64,000 nt of DNA. It comes from Anoxypelagibacter sp902613655. Its GTDB lineage: Bacteria > Pseudomonadota > Alphaproteobacteria > Pelagibacterales > Pelagibacteraceae. Under the pieces are notes generated by a model that worked only from the letters and a program-made list of their open reading frames with translations, did not search any database and was not told the DNA's origin. The stretch covers positions 1 through 64,000 of the forward strand of contig CACMHR010000005.1 of NCBI GenBank assembly GCA_902613655.1, read 5' to 3'. The position numbers were made by a program, and so were the translations under genes. The stretch's first letter is position 1, and every line of letters starts with the position of its first letter. Below, in pieces: positions 1-9,092 of the stretch.

Positions 1-477
1 AGTAATATCTTTATACAAGAATAATTTACATAGTTTATTATAAAAATAACTCTGGTTCTCATTTATATCCTTATTAAGTTCGGGATTGTTAAAATACCTT
101 TCGCTGTTATTTAAAAAACGTGAGCAAATAATAGCATCATTACCATCGGACAACTCTATAAATTTTTCAAGATATTTTGGTGGATGCTGAAAATCTGCAT
201 CCATCCATACCAAATTATCAAACATAGATTTTTTTATTCCATCATTTAATGAGTCAGCTAAATTCTTGCTTTTATTTTCTCTTACAATGAGTTTTAAATT
301 TAAATTTTTTTTAAGCATATTCTTTATTGTTTCGACAGTACCATCTAATGAATTGTCATCTACGACAATGATTTCATAATCAATTTGTTTATTTTCAAAA
401 ATATTGGAAATATTATTTATTAAATCTTCTATATGACCATTTTCATTAAGTGTTGGTAATATAACGCTGAAACCCAT
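1..477 (-). CDS. Family 2 glycosyltransferase (dolichyl-phosphate mannosyltransferase type), C-terminus beyond window
   Basis: The reading frame opens at an ATG at 477 and runs off the left edge, giving 159 codons of an N-terminal GT-A domain. Residues 5-12 read VILPTLNE, the usual start of family 2 transferases. Asp40-Asp41 form the first acidic pair, and a DADFQHPP motif near residue 95 is the metal/nucleotide-sugar site of polyprenyl-phosphate sugar transferases. No membrane helix appears in the visible part; the C-terminal half is missing. It starts 4 nt after gpsA and is probably the last visible gene of the ntrYX-trkAH-gpsA run. It likely moves a sugar from a nucleotide donor to a lipid carrier, but the acceptor cannot be read from sequence. 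Confidence 0.85.
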   Translation of the reverse strand, partial: MGFSVILPTLNENGHIEDLINNISNIFENKQIDYEIIVVDDNSLDGTVETIKNMLKKNLNLKLIVRENKSKNLADSLNDGIKKSMFDNLVWMDADFQHPPKYLEKFIELSDGNDAIICSRFLNNSERYFNNPELNKDINENQSYFYNKLCKLFLYKDIT

Positions 478-481
478 TTTT

Positions 482-1477
482 TTAATAATTCTTAAGAGTT
501 AATTTTTTGTTCAAACATATGCTTTCAACAAGACTATGCATTAAAGGAAAGTTTTTTTTGTGGTAATTGTTTAATATTTTTGGACCAAGTTCAAAAGCTA
601 AATCAGCTCCTTCTACTGTTTCATGTTTCATGAATTTTAATTTAGCTTTCCTATATGTGTAACCATCACCTAAATATTTTCCCATTTTACTATTTCTTCC
701 GCCTGCACTGCTGACATGCAAATCTGCCAGTCCAGCTAAACCATAGGCTGTTTTTTCTTGTCCTCCATACATTTTGATAAATTTACTCATTTCAAGAAAA
801 GATTTATAAAAAATTACAGATGCTGTATTTAAATCACTTACTGAACCAACGATCATTGAGTAAAAATTTTTGATAGCGGCACAGTACTGTACACTTCTAT
901 AATCTTTTGAACATTCAATTTTATAATAATGAGTTTCAAAAATTTTTTTATGTCTATTTGCTTTTTCTAAAAATTTATTAGAAAAAACAACAGATGTTGT
1001 TTTTTTCTTTGCAAGACTCTTTGCTATACAAGGACCAGCTACAGAGGTTATAGATAAATTTTTAAATTTAGAAAATTGATTTTTTTTGATTATTGATAAA
1101 AGTTTATAACTTAAGGGTTCTATCCTTTTATTAAATATTGTTAAACCTTTTGTAAGTAAAATAATCGGCACTTTAGGGTTGTGAAATTTTGAAAGTATTT
1201 TGCCTATCCATTCAATACCCATTGAATTAACCGCTATAACTACTACATTAGGTTTTGATTTGAAAGTTTCATATAATTTATTAGCTTTAAATAATTTTAA
1301 TTTTTTGGGTAAATAGCAATCTAAAGTTTGATGGAATCTTCTACCTTTATTTAATTTATCTATTAATTTGTCCTCCAAAGGAGAACCTATTAAAGCTACA
1401 CTGTGATTATTATCAACGCAAGTAAGAGAAAAAGCTGTTCCCATAGCACCTGCACCAATTATTAATATTTTTGACAT
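482..1477 (-). CDS. gpsA: Glycerol-3-phosphate dehydrogenase [NAD(P)+]
   Basis: Reduces dihydroxyacetone phosphate to sn-glycerol-3-phosphate, the backbone for phospholipid synthesis, in the cytoplasm. The 331-aa length is normal. The N-terminus has the Rossmann signature GAGAMG at residues 8-13, a central AIKNFYSMIVG stretch carries the catalytic lysine region, and GLAGLADL with a following glycine/serine-rich stretch matches the C-terminal substrate domain. It follows trkH by 3 nt and precedes a glycosyltransferase by 4 nt, so it is probably cotranscribed with both. The product feeds PlsY, encoded elsewhere in the window. Identification is firm; placement after trkH looks like a consequence of genome compaction. 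Confidence 0.93.
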   Translation of the reverse strand: MSKILIIGAGAMGTAFSLTCVDNNHSVALIGSPLEDKLIDKLNKGRRFHQTLDCYLPKKLKLFKANKLYETFKSKPNVVVIAVNSMGIEWIGKILSKFHNPKVPIILLTKGLTIFNKRIEPLSYKLLSIIKKNQFSKFKNLSITSVAGPCIAKSLAKKKTTSVVFSNKFLEKANRHKKIFETHYYKIECSKDYRSVQYCAAIKNFYSMIVGSVSDLNTASVIFYKSFLEMSKFIKMYGGQEKTAYGLAGLADLHVSSAGGRNSKMGKYLGDGYTYRKAKLKFMKHETVEGADLAFELGPKILNNYHKKNFPLMHSLVESICLNKKLTLKNY

Positions 1478-1480
1478 AAA

Positions 1481-2896
1481 CTAACTTCTTAAAAAAACCT
1501 TTCTAATAATTAAAAAAACAGCAAGTAATTCAATTTTAGCTATTATCATAAAAATTATAAGTGAAATCTTTGAAAGAATGAATAAATTACTAAAATTAAT
1601 ACCCTCTAACCCATAAATTCCTGATGTTGCTGTATTTGTTAATGTCAGTATAGATAGTTTAAAAGAACTTTCAAAATCAAGAGTGTCTACTAACAAAATA
1701 CTGCTTAAAATTAAAAGACTCAGAAAAAATAAAATAAATACTAAAAAAGTTATTCTTATATTTTCTTTGTTAATTTTTTTATCAGAAATCATAATCTTTG
1801 AGTCTAAAATTACATTAGGTTTAACAAGCCGATAGATTTCGATAAAAAAAGCTTTAATTAAAATATAAATTCTTATTAGTTTGATACCTGATGTGTTTGA
1901 CAAAACAGAGCCACCAATTATTGTTAATACTAAGAAAAATAAGTTGTAGTTACTTGGAATAGATGTGGTGGACAATCCTGAATTTCCAATACTACTTAAA
2001 ACGGTAACCAAAACAGTTAATAAATTAAAACTACTCAAAAAATAGAATATTAAAGAAAATAATAAAAAAATTGAAAATAAATACAAGTCTTCACTATGAT
2101 ATTTTAAATCATCTCTTTTAAAAAAAATATTATAAAGTATATAAAAATTCAAAATTGAAATTAAGAAAGAAAGAGTAAGAATAAACAATTGTATATTGGT
2201 TGTTAATATATCATTCAGAGAATTAGATGGTAAAAAACCACCAGATGAAATCAATGTCATAGATAAATTTAGACTATTAAAAATTCTTAATCCGGAAAAA
2301 GAAAAAAGCAAAAATATAATTAAAGTTAGAGTTAAATAAATAAAAAAGATTCTATACGAAACATTTGATAGATTCTTTGAGAAATTTATTTTTTTTTCAA
2401 AATTATATACATAATCGGTCATCTTAAAATTTATTTGTTTATTAGAGAAAATTAAAACCAAACAAACTAAAAATAGAAAACCACCTAACCATTGTGAAGA
2501 AGATCTCCATATTATTAATGGTGGATCAAGATTTTTAATATCTGTGAGAATACTAAATCCAGTTCCAGTTAGACCAGATATTGACTCGAAATATGAATCA
2601 ACAAAACTAATTCCATAACTACTTAGATAAAAGGGAATTAAAATAAAAAATGAACAAAAAATATAAATTAAAAAAACTAGAAGAATTTGTTCGTATATTC
2701 CTATTTCATCTTTCTTTGATTTTCCCAATAAAATAAAAGTAAAACCAATAATTAACGATAATAACAAAACTATAATATAAGAATTTACATCTAATAAATA
2801 CTCAAAGTAGTAAGAATAAAAAATATTTAATAGCGATAGCAAGCTAATTGGAAAACAGCTCAGACCTAAGTAATATAAACTCGGTTGAATTTTCAT
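1481..2896 (-). CDS. trkH: Trk potassium uptake system, membrane subunit TrkH
   Basis: Polytopic inner-membrane K+ channel subunit of 471 aa, almost entirely hydrophobic. The four pore-loop repeats of the TrkH/KtrB family are visible as SGLTGTGFS, SSGGFLPS, SSIGNSGLS and TNTATSGIYG. The gene starts 1 nt after the trkA stop, so membrane and regulatory subunits should be made together. In alphaproteobacteria ntrYX-trkA-trkH is a common arrangement. Function as a K+ symport/channel subunit is inferred from the family. Confidence 0.93.
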   Translation of the reverse strand: MKIQPSLYYLGLSCFPISLLSLLNIFYSYYFEYLLDVNSYIIVLLLSLIIGFTFILLGKSKKDEIGIYEQILLVFLIYIFCSFFILIPFYLSSYGISFVDSYFESISGLTGTGFSILTDIKNLDPPLIIWRSSSQWLGGFLFLVCLVLIFSNKQINFKMTDYVYNFEKKINFSKNLSNVSYRIFFIYLTLTLIIFLLFSFSGLRIFNSLNLSMTLISSGGFLPSNSLNDILTTNIQLFILTLSFLISILNFYILYNIFFKRDDLKYHSEDLYLFSIFLLFSLIFYFLSSFNLLTVLVTVLSSIGNSGLSTTSIPSNYNLFFLVLTIIGGSVLSNTSGIKLIRIYILIKAFFIEIYRLVKPNVILDSKIMISDKKINKENIRITFLVFILFFLSLLILSSILLVDTLDFESSFKLSILTLTNTATSGIYGLEGINFSNLFILSKISLIIFMIIAKIELLAVFLIIRKVFLRS

Positions 2897-2897
2897 T

Positions 2898-4265
2898 TTA
2901 TGAAGTTATTCTGAAAATATCTTCAACATCTTTTAATTGTTCTCTTTTGGATAACACAATCACTATATCGTCTTTTTCAAAAATAAATTTTGAACTTGGC
3001 ATCATCACTTTGTCCTTCCTTACTATAGCCCCGATTCTAACTTCCTCGGGAAGATTTGAATCTTTGATCGATTTATTTACTAGATCAGATGTCTCTAATA
3101 TTTTAGCTTCTAGAAATTCATATTGACCATCTAACAAAGAATAAACTGTATCTATAGTTCCCATATGTACATGTTTCATGATTGTCGAAACAGTTGCCAT
3201 TCTTGGGTCAACTAAGTCATCAATTTTTAATGACTCTTGTAAGATATTATAATTTTGCTTGTTAATAATTGCTATGGTTCTTTTTGAAGGTGTGTATTTT
3301 TCTGCCAGAACACATGCCATTATATTATCCTCGTCATCTTCGGTTAATGCAAAAACTGTTTCTACTTCCTCAATATTTGCCTCTTTTAGAATTTTTTCAT
3401 CTAAAGGGTCTCCGCATATAACTATCGATGATGAAAGTTCACTTGCAATTTGCTCCGCCCTAATTTTATTTTTTTCAATTATTTTTGTTCTTAAACCCTC
3501 TGATGTTTCAAGAAGTTTTGCTAAATGAAGTCCAACATTACCGCCACCTATAATAAGAATTTTTTTGGCAACTTTTTCATCATGTCCAAAAACTGAGAGC
3601 AACTTATTAATTTGGTCAGTACTAACAACCAAATAAACTTTATCACCTACTTTCATTTGATCATTTTTTTTAAAAAAAACAAATTTATCTTTTCTTTCTG
3701 CTCCAAAAATATAAGCTTTAAATTCAGGAAATTTCTTTGTTAAATCATTCAAAGGCATGTTTGCTATAGGACATTTTTTTTCAATTAAGATTTCAAGTAA
3801 TTTAACTTTATCCTTCACAAAAGGCACGTTATCTAAAGCACCAGGTGCTTCAAGTTTCCTAAATAAAGATTTAGCAACCTCTCTTTCGGGTGAAATAATT
3901 ACATCAATTGGTATATTTGATTTACTATATAATTTACTCCATTTGCCCTCTAAAAACTCTTGTGACCTTATTCTTGCAATTTTTTTGGATATGTTAAAAA
4001 GTGAGCTTGCTATTTGACATACTATCATATTGATTTCGTCATTTCTTGTTACAGCAATGATCATATCGGTGTCTTTTGCTCCAGCGCTTTCAAGAACAGA
4101 TGGGAATGTTGCTCTACCAACAATACCTTTAACATCTTGTGTATCATTTATCCTTTTTATATCTTCAGAGGATTGATCTATGACTGTTACAGAGTGACCT
4201 TGTGCTTGTAGTTGTTTGCTTATAGAAAATCCGACCATGCCGGCACCACAAATTATAATATTCAT
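2898..4265 (-). CDS. trkA: Trk potassium uptake system, NAD-binding peripheral subunit TrkA
   Basis: Cytoplasmic gating ring protein for TrkH. At 455 aa it has the expected double RCK architecture: a first Rossmann domain with GAGMVG at residues 6-11, a TrkA-C domain, then a second nucleotide-binding domain beginning with GGGNVG near residue 240 and a second TrkA-C domain at the end. Start and stop are 2 nt from ntrX and 1 nt from trkH, consistent with one transcript. Binding of NAD(H) or ATP/ADP controlling K+ flux is family knowledge, not something the sequence alone shows. Confidence 0.94.
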   Translation of the reverse strand: MNIIICGAGMVGFSISKQLQAQGHSVTVIDQSSEDIKRINDTQDVKGIVGRATFPSVLESAGAKDTDMIIAVTRNDEINMIVCQIASSLFNISKKIARIRSQEFLEGKWSKLYSKSNIPIDVIISPEREVAKSLFRKLEAPGALDNVPFVKDKVKLLEILIEKKCPIANMPLNDLTKKFPEFKAYIFGAERKDKFVFFKKNDQMKVGDKVYLVVSTDQINKLLSVFGHDEKVAKKILIIGGGNVGLHLAKLLETSEGLRTKIIEKNKIRAEQIASELSSSIVICGDPLDEKILKEANIEEVETVFALTEDDEDNIMACVLAEKYTPSKRTIAIINKQNYNILQESLKIDDLVDPRMATVSTIMKHVHMGTIDTVYSLLDGQYEFLEAKILETSDLVNKSIKDSNLPEEVRIGAIVRKDKVMMPSSKFIFEKDDIVIVLSKREQLKDVEDIFRITS

Positions 4266-4267
4266 TA

Positions 4268-5629
4268 TTAGTTGATACCTTTAATACCTAAAGATTTTAA
4301 TTTTCGATGAAGAGCAGATCTTTCCATTCCAATAAATTCTGCAGTTTTTGATATATTTCCTTTATTTTTTTTAAGCTGTGTAAGTAAATAGTTTTTTTCA
4401 AAATTTTCTCTTGCCTGTTTTAAAGGATAATCCATTGAAACATTTGTATTTTCTAATGTCTGTGATGTATTTTTGCTCAATATTTCATGAAGAAATCTGC
4501 CGATATTAGCTTTGTTTTCATTTTGAGATAATATTGACACTCGTTCTACTAGGTTTCTTAATTCTCTTACATTACCAGGCCATTGGTACGAGTAAAGCAA
4601 GTCGTCGTTAACGTTAATTTCAATTTTAGGTATACCATTAATATCAGATAATTTTTTTTGAAAATAATCAATTAATAGAGGTATATCATCAGATCTCGAA
4701 CTTAAACTTGGAATTTCTATTGGAACTACATTTAATCTATGAAATAAATCTTCCCTAAAGTTCCCAATTAATACTTCATTTTTTAAATCTTTCGATGTTG
4801 ATGAAATAATTCTGACATTTACATAAATATCTTCTTTACCGTTTAATCTTTTGAATTTCTGATCAATTAAAATTCTCAAAATTTTAGCTTGGGTATCAAG
4901 TGGTATTTCTGAAACCTCGTCTATTAAAAGAGTTCCTCCTTTTGCTTTTTCTAAAAATCCATAAGTGGTTGTTCCATCGGAGCTTTCAATACCAAATAAA
5001 TCCGAATCATACTTATCTCCCTTCAGCAAAGCGCCATTAACAACAATAAATGGTTTTTTATTTCTTTGTGAATATTTATGAATTTTTCTAGCCAAAAGCT
5101 CTTTTCCTGAGCCCGTTGGACCTGAAATTAAAATTCTACTATCTGTAGATGCCAATTTTGTTATTAATTTTTTAATTTTTAAAATTTGAATATTTTTACC
5201 GATAAAATCGAAAGAGTGGAAAGATCTGTTTTCTAAATTTGAATTTTCCTTTTTAAGATTAACATTTTCTATACCACGACTAATAAAATTCAAAAGCTGC
5301 TCGGGGGCAAAAGGTTTTGTAATAAATTCATAAGCTCCAAGTTTAAGAGACTCTACCGCCATTTCAACATTTGCATGTCCAGAAATCATAATTACAGGAA
5401 CAAGATCGGTTATCCCTTTTATTTTTTTTAGTAACTCTATCCCATCTTTATCACCCTTATCTAATTTAACATCTATAACTGCAATATCTGGAAGTTTTTT
5501 ATCAATTTCTAAAATTGCTTGATTATAATTAGCTGCTTCTCTTACATTATAATTTTTGTCTTTTAAAATTTCAGAAATTAAGTTTCTAATATCAAAATTA
5601 TCGTCAATAACTAATATTTCTTGTTTCAT
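4268..5629 (-). CDS. ntrX: NtrX-type response regulator lacking the sigma-54 GAFTGA loop
   Basis: Response regulator of 453 aa paired with NtrY. Receiver domain residues 1-120 have the acidic pair at 9-10 and phospho-acceptor Asp53. A central AAA+ domain has Walker A GPTGSGKE near residue 170 and Walker B GGTLLIDEVSE. A Fis-type helix-turn-helix ends the protein (GNISKTAEFIGMERSALHRK). The usual GAFTGA loop that contacts sigma-54 is replaced by a stretch reading ESSDGTTTYG, so activation through sigma-54 is unlikely; action at sigma-70 promoters or simple DNA binding is inferred. I start at the ATG at 5629, which shares its A with the ntrY stop (TGATG), rather than the TTG one codon upstream. 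Confidence 0.92.
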   Translation of the reverse strand: MKQEILVIDDNFDIRNLISEILKDKNYNVREAANYNQAILEIDKKLPDIAVIDVKLDKGDKDGIELLKKIKGITDLVPVIMISGHANVEMAVESLKLGAYEFITKPFAPEQLLNFISRGIENVNLKKENSNLENRSFHSFDFIGKNIQILKIKKLITKLASTDSRILISGPTGSGKELLARKIHKYSQRNKKPFIVVNGALLKGDKYDSDLFGIESSDGTTTYGFLEKAKGGTLLIDEVSEIPLDTQAKILRILIDQKFKRLNGKEDIYVNVRIISSTSKDLKNEVLIGNFREDLFHRLNVVPIEIPSLSSRSDDIPLLIDYFQKKLSDINGIPKIEINVNDDLLYSYQWPGNVRELRNLVERVSILSQNENKANIGRFLHEILSKNTSQTLENTNVSMDYPLKQARENFEKNYLLTQLKKNKGNISKTAEFIGMERSALHRKLKSLGIKGIN

Positions 5630-7404
5630 CAATAAATTGGTAAAGTTATTTCTATTTTAGCTCCGTCAGAATTTTTAAAAAAATTTATATCTCCGCCATG
5701 GTCATTTATAATTTTAGATACTATAGGAAGCCCCAAACCTGTTCCTTGTTTTTTTGTTGTGAAATAAGGTTTGGTGATATTTGTAACATCTTTAAAGCCT
5801 ATGCCATTGTCGAGCATTTTGATCTCTATATATTCATTATTTGTGTCTATTTCTAGAGTAATTTTTCCCTTTAAATTGGGTTTTTTTTGTTTTTTTTCAT
5901 CGATTGCTTCGATAGAATTTTTTAATAGATTTAAAAAAACACGATTTAAATGTTCGCCGTCGCCATTTATATAAATATCGGATTTATTTTTCTTATTAAT
6001 ATTTAAAATCAAGTCTTCATTAGACAATTTATAAAAAGATACTGCTCTATTTAAAATATCATCAATTTTAATTTTTTTTAAAATTGGTGAGGGCATTCTA
6101 GCAAAATCTGAAAATTCATTAACTAGTTTTTTAATATCTATAATTTGTCTATTAATAGTTTCTAAGTATTTGGAAAAATCAGACTTATCATCTTTAAGTT
6201 TATCTGAATATTTTTCTTTTAATCTATCAATAGATAATTGAATTGGTGTTAAAGGATTTTTAATTTCATGTGCTAATTTTCTTGCAACGGATTCCCAAGC
6301 AGAATATCTTTCTGCTACTAATAATTTTTCTTGTTGTCTCTTTAATCTGTCGATCATGTTATTAAAATTTTGATTAAGACTCTTAATTTCTTCATCTGAT
6401 TCAATTTCAGGAACCTTACTATCTAGTTTGCCGTTACTAATATTTTTAGATGCTGTGATTAAATTAATAATTGGTTTTGTTAATCTTCCAGCAAAACTTA
6501 TAGCTAAGACGATAGTTAAAAATAATAGCATTGAAACTATGATTACATAAATTATTGCAAAAGTTATTTTTATACCCGTTCTATTATTTTCAACAGTATA
6601 ATAAAAATTTACAGCTTGTTGCGTATCGTCAAGATATTGTAGTAATTGAGGCTGAATATTTCTTGATACGTAGAGATAGGTATCAATAAAATTATTTAAT
6701 TTTAACATAAATGCTGTTTTATTATCTGACCCAACATTTATAGCAACAGGTTTTCCACTTAATGCAGAGTCAAATTCATCTTCAGTAGGCAATAAAAATT
6801 CGTCATCAGGGTTATTAGTTTCTCCAAGTAGAATTGTTCCGGCGCTATCTATTAAATAAATTTCATCAAGTCTTCTTAAGTTTTTCTGTGTATTAATACT
6901 GCTTTTAACTCTTTTTGGGTTTGAAAATAAAATTCCTGAAAATCTATTCAAATCAATTCCTACTAAAAAAATATCTGCCTCAACTGAACGCTTTGTTTCC
7001 TCAATATAATTTTTTGCAACCTCATAAGAATTATTAACTGCTGATGTAATTTTTTTATCAAAATATTTTTGTAAACCAACATTAAATAAAATTAGTGAAA
7101 AAATTGCAATTACAAGTGATGGTATAAACGCAAACAGTGAGAATTGAAGAACATAATTTAAGCTTGTTTTAGAACCTTCTTTTCCAGATTTTATTTTTAA
7201 AAACAGTTTAGTTGTTTCTCTGACTAAAAGCATTAGAAACAATATTAAAACTGTAACGTCCAATATGAGTAAATATTGCAAGTAATCTTCATTCAAAAAT
7301 ATCAATTTTTGATTTATAAAAGTAACAAAAGTTAATAAACCCAATAAAATTGAAATAAATGAAATGGTAAAGAACCATTTAAAATTTTTAATAGTATTTA
7401 ACAT
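5629..7404 (-). CDS. ntrY: NtrY-type membrane sensor histidine kinase
   Basis: Sensor kinase of 591 aa for NtrX. Residues 1-110 hold about three hydrophobic segments, followed by a periplasmic region and another membrane helix near residues 285-305, then a HAMP segment. The dimerisation box is KLAHEIKNPLTPIQ (phospho-acceptor His), with N-box LLKNSIEAI and G-boxes DNGIGF and GTGLGLPIV. First gene of the ntrYX-trkAH run, divergent from ispDF across 49 nt. NtrB/NtrC, usually just upstream, are absent here. In relatives the pair senses nitrogen or redox state; the signal in this organism is not evident. Confidence 0.93.
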   Translation of the reverse strand: MLNTIKNFKWFFTISFISILLGLLTFVTFINQKLIFLNEDYLQYLLILDVTVLILFLMLLVRETTKLFLKIKSGKEGSKTSLNYVLQFSLFAFIPSLVIAIFSLILFNVGLQKYFDKKITSAVNNSYEVAKNYIEETKRSVEADIFLVGIDLNRFSGILFSNPKRVKSSINTQKNLRRLDEIYLIDSAGTILLGETNNPDDEFLLPTEDEFDSALSGKPVAINVGSDNKTAFMLKLNNFIDTYLYVSRNIQPQLLQYLDDTQQAVNFYYTVENNRTGIKITFAIIYVIIVSMLLFLTIVLAISFAGRLTKPIINLITASKNISNGKLDSKVPEIESDEEIKSLNQNFNNMIDRLKRQQEKLLVAERYSAWESVARKLAHEIKNPLTPIQLSIDRLKEKYSDKLKDDKSDFSKYLETINRQIIDIKKLVNEFSDFARMPSPILKKIKIDDILNRAVSFYKLSNEDLILNINKKNKSDIYINGDGEHLNRVFLNLLKNSIEAIDEKKQKKPNLKGKITLEIDTNNEYIEIKMLDNGIGFKDVTNITKPYFTTKKQGTGLGLPIVSKIINDHGGDINFFKNSDGAKIEITLPIY

Positions 7405-7453
7405 TATAATTCCTTAACATTTTACATAAATATAAGATAAATTAATATATATA

Positions 7454-8590
7454 ATGAGTTTTTGCGTAATTTTATTAGCCGCCGGAAATAGTAAAAGATT
7501 TTCACATAAAATCCCAAAACCTTTCATTAAAGTTGCCGGGAGAAGCATTTTAGAGCTTTCATTGTTAAAATTTAAGAATATCAAGCAAATAAAAAATATT
7601 ATCATTGTCATTAACAAAAAACACCAAAAATTTATTAAATCAATTAAATCGAAAAAGTTTGCAAAAATAATAGGTGGAAAAACAAGGCAAGAATCCACAT
7701 TAAAGGCGCTTAAATATATTAAGAGAAACCGAATAAAATGTTCTAAAGTACTTATACACGATTCTGCAAGGCCCAATTTTTCTCTTCAATTAATAAAAAG
7801 GATTTTAAGTAAGTCAAAAAAGAATACTGTGGTGCCCAAAATTCCAGTTAATGATGCTTTAAAAATAATGCTTAATAAAAATGAATTATCAAATTTAACT
7901 AGGGAAAAATTTTTTTTAACTCAAACACCTCAATCTTTTAATTTTAAAGAAATACTAAATCTACACTCAGATAAAAAAAATCTTTATAAAGATGATGATC
8001 TGTCTTTAGTAAATTCACTTAAAAAAGTTAAATTTATTGAAGGAGAAAAAAGTAATTTTAAAATAACAAATCAAGAAGATTTGAAAATGTTGAAAAATTA
8101 TATGAATTCAAAAACTAATATTGGTATTGGTTTTGATGTTCATAGACTTGTACAAGGAAGAAAACTTTATTTAGGAGGTTTAAAGATTAAATCTAAACTT
8201 GGGACACTGGGACATTCAGATGGTGATCCAGTTTTGCATTCTATAACCGATGCTATTCTTGGAGCTTGTAAGATGGGAGATATAGGTAAATTATTTTCAG
8301 ACAAAAATAAGAAATTTAAAAATATAAGATCAACATTTTTATTAAGAAATGTTATTGAGAAAATTAAATCTGATAGTTATTACATAAATAATTTAGATGT
8401 AAATATTATTGCTCAAACACCAAAAATTAGTAAATATAGAAAAAAAATGATTAAAAATATTGCTAAATTATGCGAGATTAATGAGAGTCAAATTAATATT
8501 AAAGGTAAAACGACAGAAAAATTGGGGGTTATTGGAAAAGAAAAAGCTGTTGCTGCAGAAGTAATTGCGTCAGTAATTCAATATGATTAA
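7454..8590 (+). CDS. ispDF: Bifunctional IspD/IspF enzyme of the MEP isoprenoid pathway
   Basis: Fusion of 2-C-methyl-D-erythritol 4-phosphate cytidylyltransferase and 2-C-methyl-D-erythritol 2,4-cyclodiphosphate synthase, 378 aa. Residues 1 to about 215 are IspD (LLAAGNSKRF nucleotide loop, VLIHDSARP, VPVND-like KIPVNDAL). Residues from about 218 are IspF, with GIGFDVHR metal site, LGHSDGDPVLH and the C-terminal TTEKLGVIGKEKAVAAEV. The fusion is typical of alphaproteobacteria. The C-terminus overlaps pgpA by 8 nt. The pathway continues with Dxr and UppS encoded later in the window. Confidence 0.95.
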   Translation: MSFCVILLAAGNSKRFSHKIPKPFIKVAGRSILELSLLKFKNIKQIKNIIIVINKKHQKFIKSIKSKKFAKIIGGKTRQESTLKALKYIKRNRIKCSKVLIHDSARPNFSLQLIKRILSKSKKNTVVPKIPVNDALKIMLNKNELSNLTREKFFLTQTPQSFNFKEILNLHSDKKNLYKDDDLSLVNSLKKVKFIEGEKSNFKITNQEDLKMLKNYMNSKTNIGIGFDVHRLVQGRKLYLGGLKIKSKLGTLGHSDGDPVLHSITDAILGACKMGDIGKLFSDKNKKFKNIRSTFLLRNVIEKIKSDSYYINNLDVNIIAQTPKISKYRKKMIKNIAKLCEINESQINIKGKTTEKLGVIGKEKAVAAEVIASVIQYD

Positions 8591-9092
8591 AAATTTTAAT
8601 TATTATTTTATAACACTTTTTATTTTTGGTGATACAATTGAAAAATATAGAGGTACCTGGGCTTCGTTATTTACAACATTATTTTTATTTGTATTAATCC
8701 ATGTTCTTCAAATACCTGTTTTGATTATTTTATTAGCTTTAATATTAATTTTTTTTTATTCATTTTTCGCAATAAAATCATGCTTGAAAAACTTTAAAGA
8801 TGAAGATCCTCAAGAAATAGTAATAGATGAATTTGTTGGACAATCAATACCAATAATAATGTATGAACTTTTTCACCCTGATAGATCAATTACACTAGTA
8901 GAAATACTTCAAATCTATTTTTGGTTTTTTCTTTTGTTTAGATTGTTTGATGGTCTCAAGCCATTTCCAATAGACTATATCGATAAGAAATTCAAAAACT
9001 CTTTTGGTATTATATTTGACGATATTTTAGCTGGGTTCTATGTAATAATATGTCTTATTTTATTTATGGTGGGAAAAACCTTTTTTAATTGA
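8583..9092 (+). CDS. pgpA: Phosphatidylglycerophosphatase A
   Basis: Inner-membrane phosphatase converting phosphatidylglycerol phosphate to phosphatidylglycerol. The 169-aa protein shows the family marks GTWASL near residue 23, DPQEIVIDEFVGQ, FRLFDGLKPFPI and FDDILAGFY, with four hydrophobic stretches. It overlaps ispDF by 8 nt and shares one base with pncC (TGATG), so the three genes look translationally coupled. The usual PGTWGS appears here as GTWASL. Confidence 0.92.
   Translation: MIKNFNYYFITLFIFGDTIEKYRGTWASLFTTLFLFVLIHVLQIPVLIILLALILIFFYSFFAIKSCLKNFKDEDPQEIVIDEFVGQSIPIIMYELFHPDRSITLVEILQIYFWFFLLFRLFDGLKPFPIDYIDKKFKNSFGIIFDDILAGFYVIICLILFMVGKTFFN

Noticed and set aside
7414..7776. 120-aa minus-strand frame with hydrophobic segments
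   Set aside because: It is the antisense of the IspD domain, has no family resemblance and is explained by AT-rich codon shadowing.
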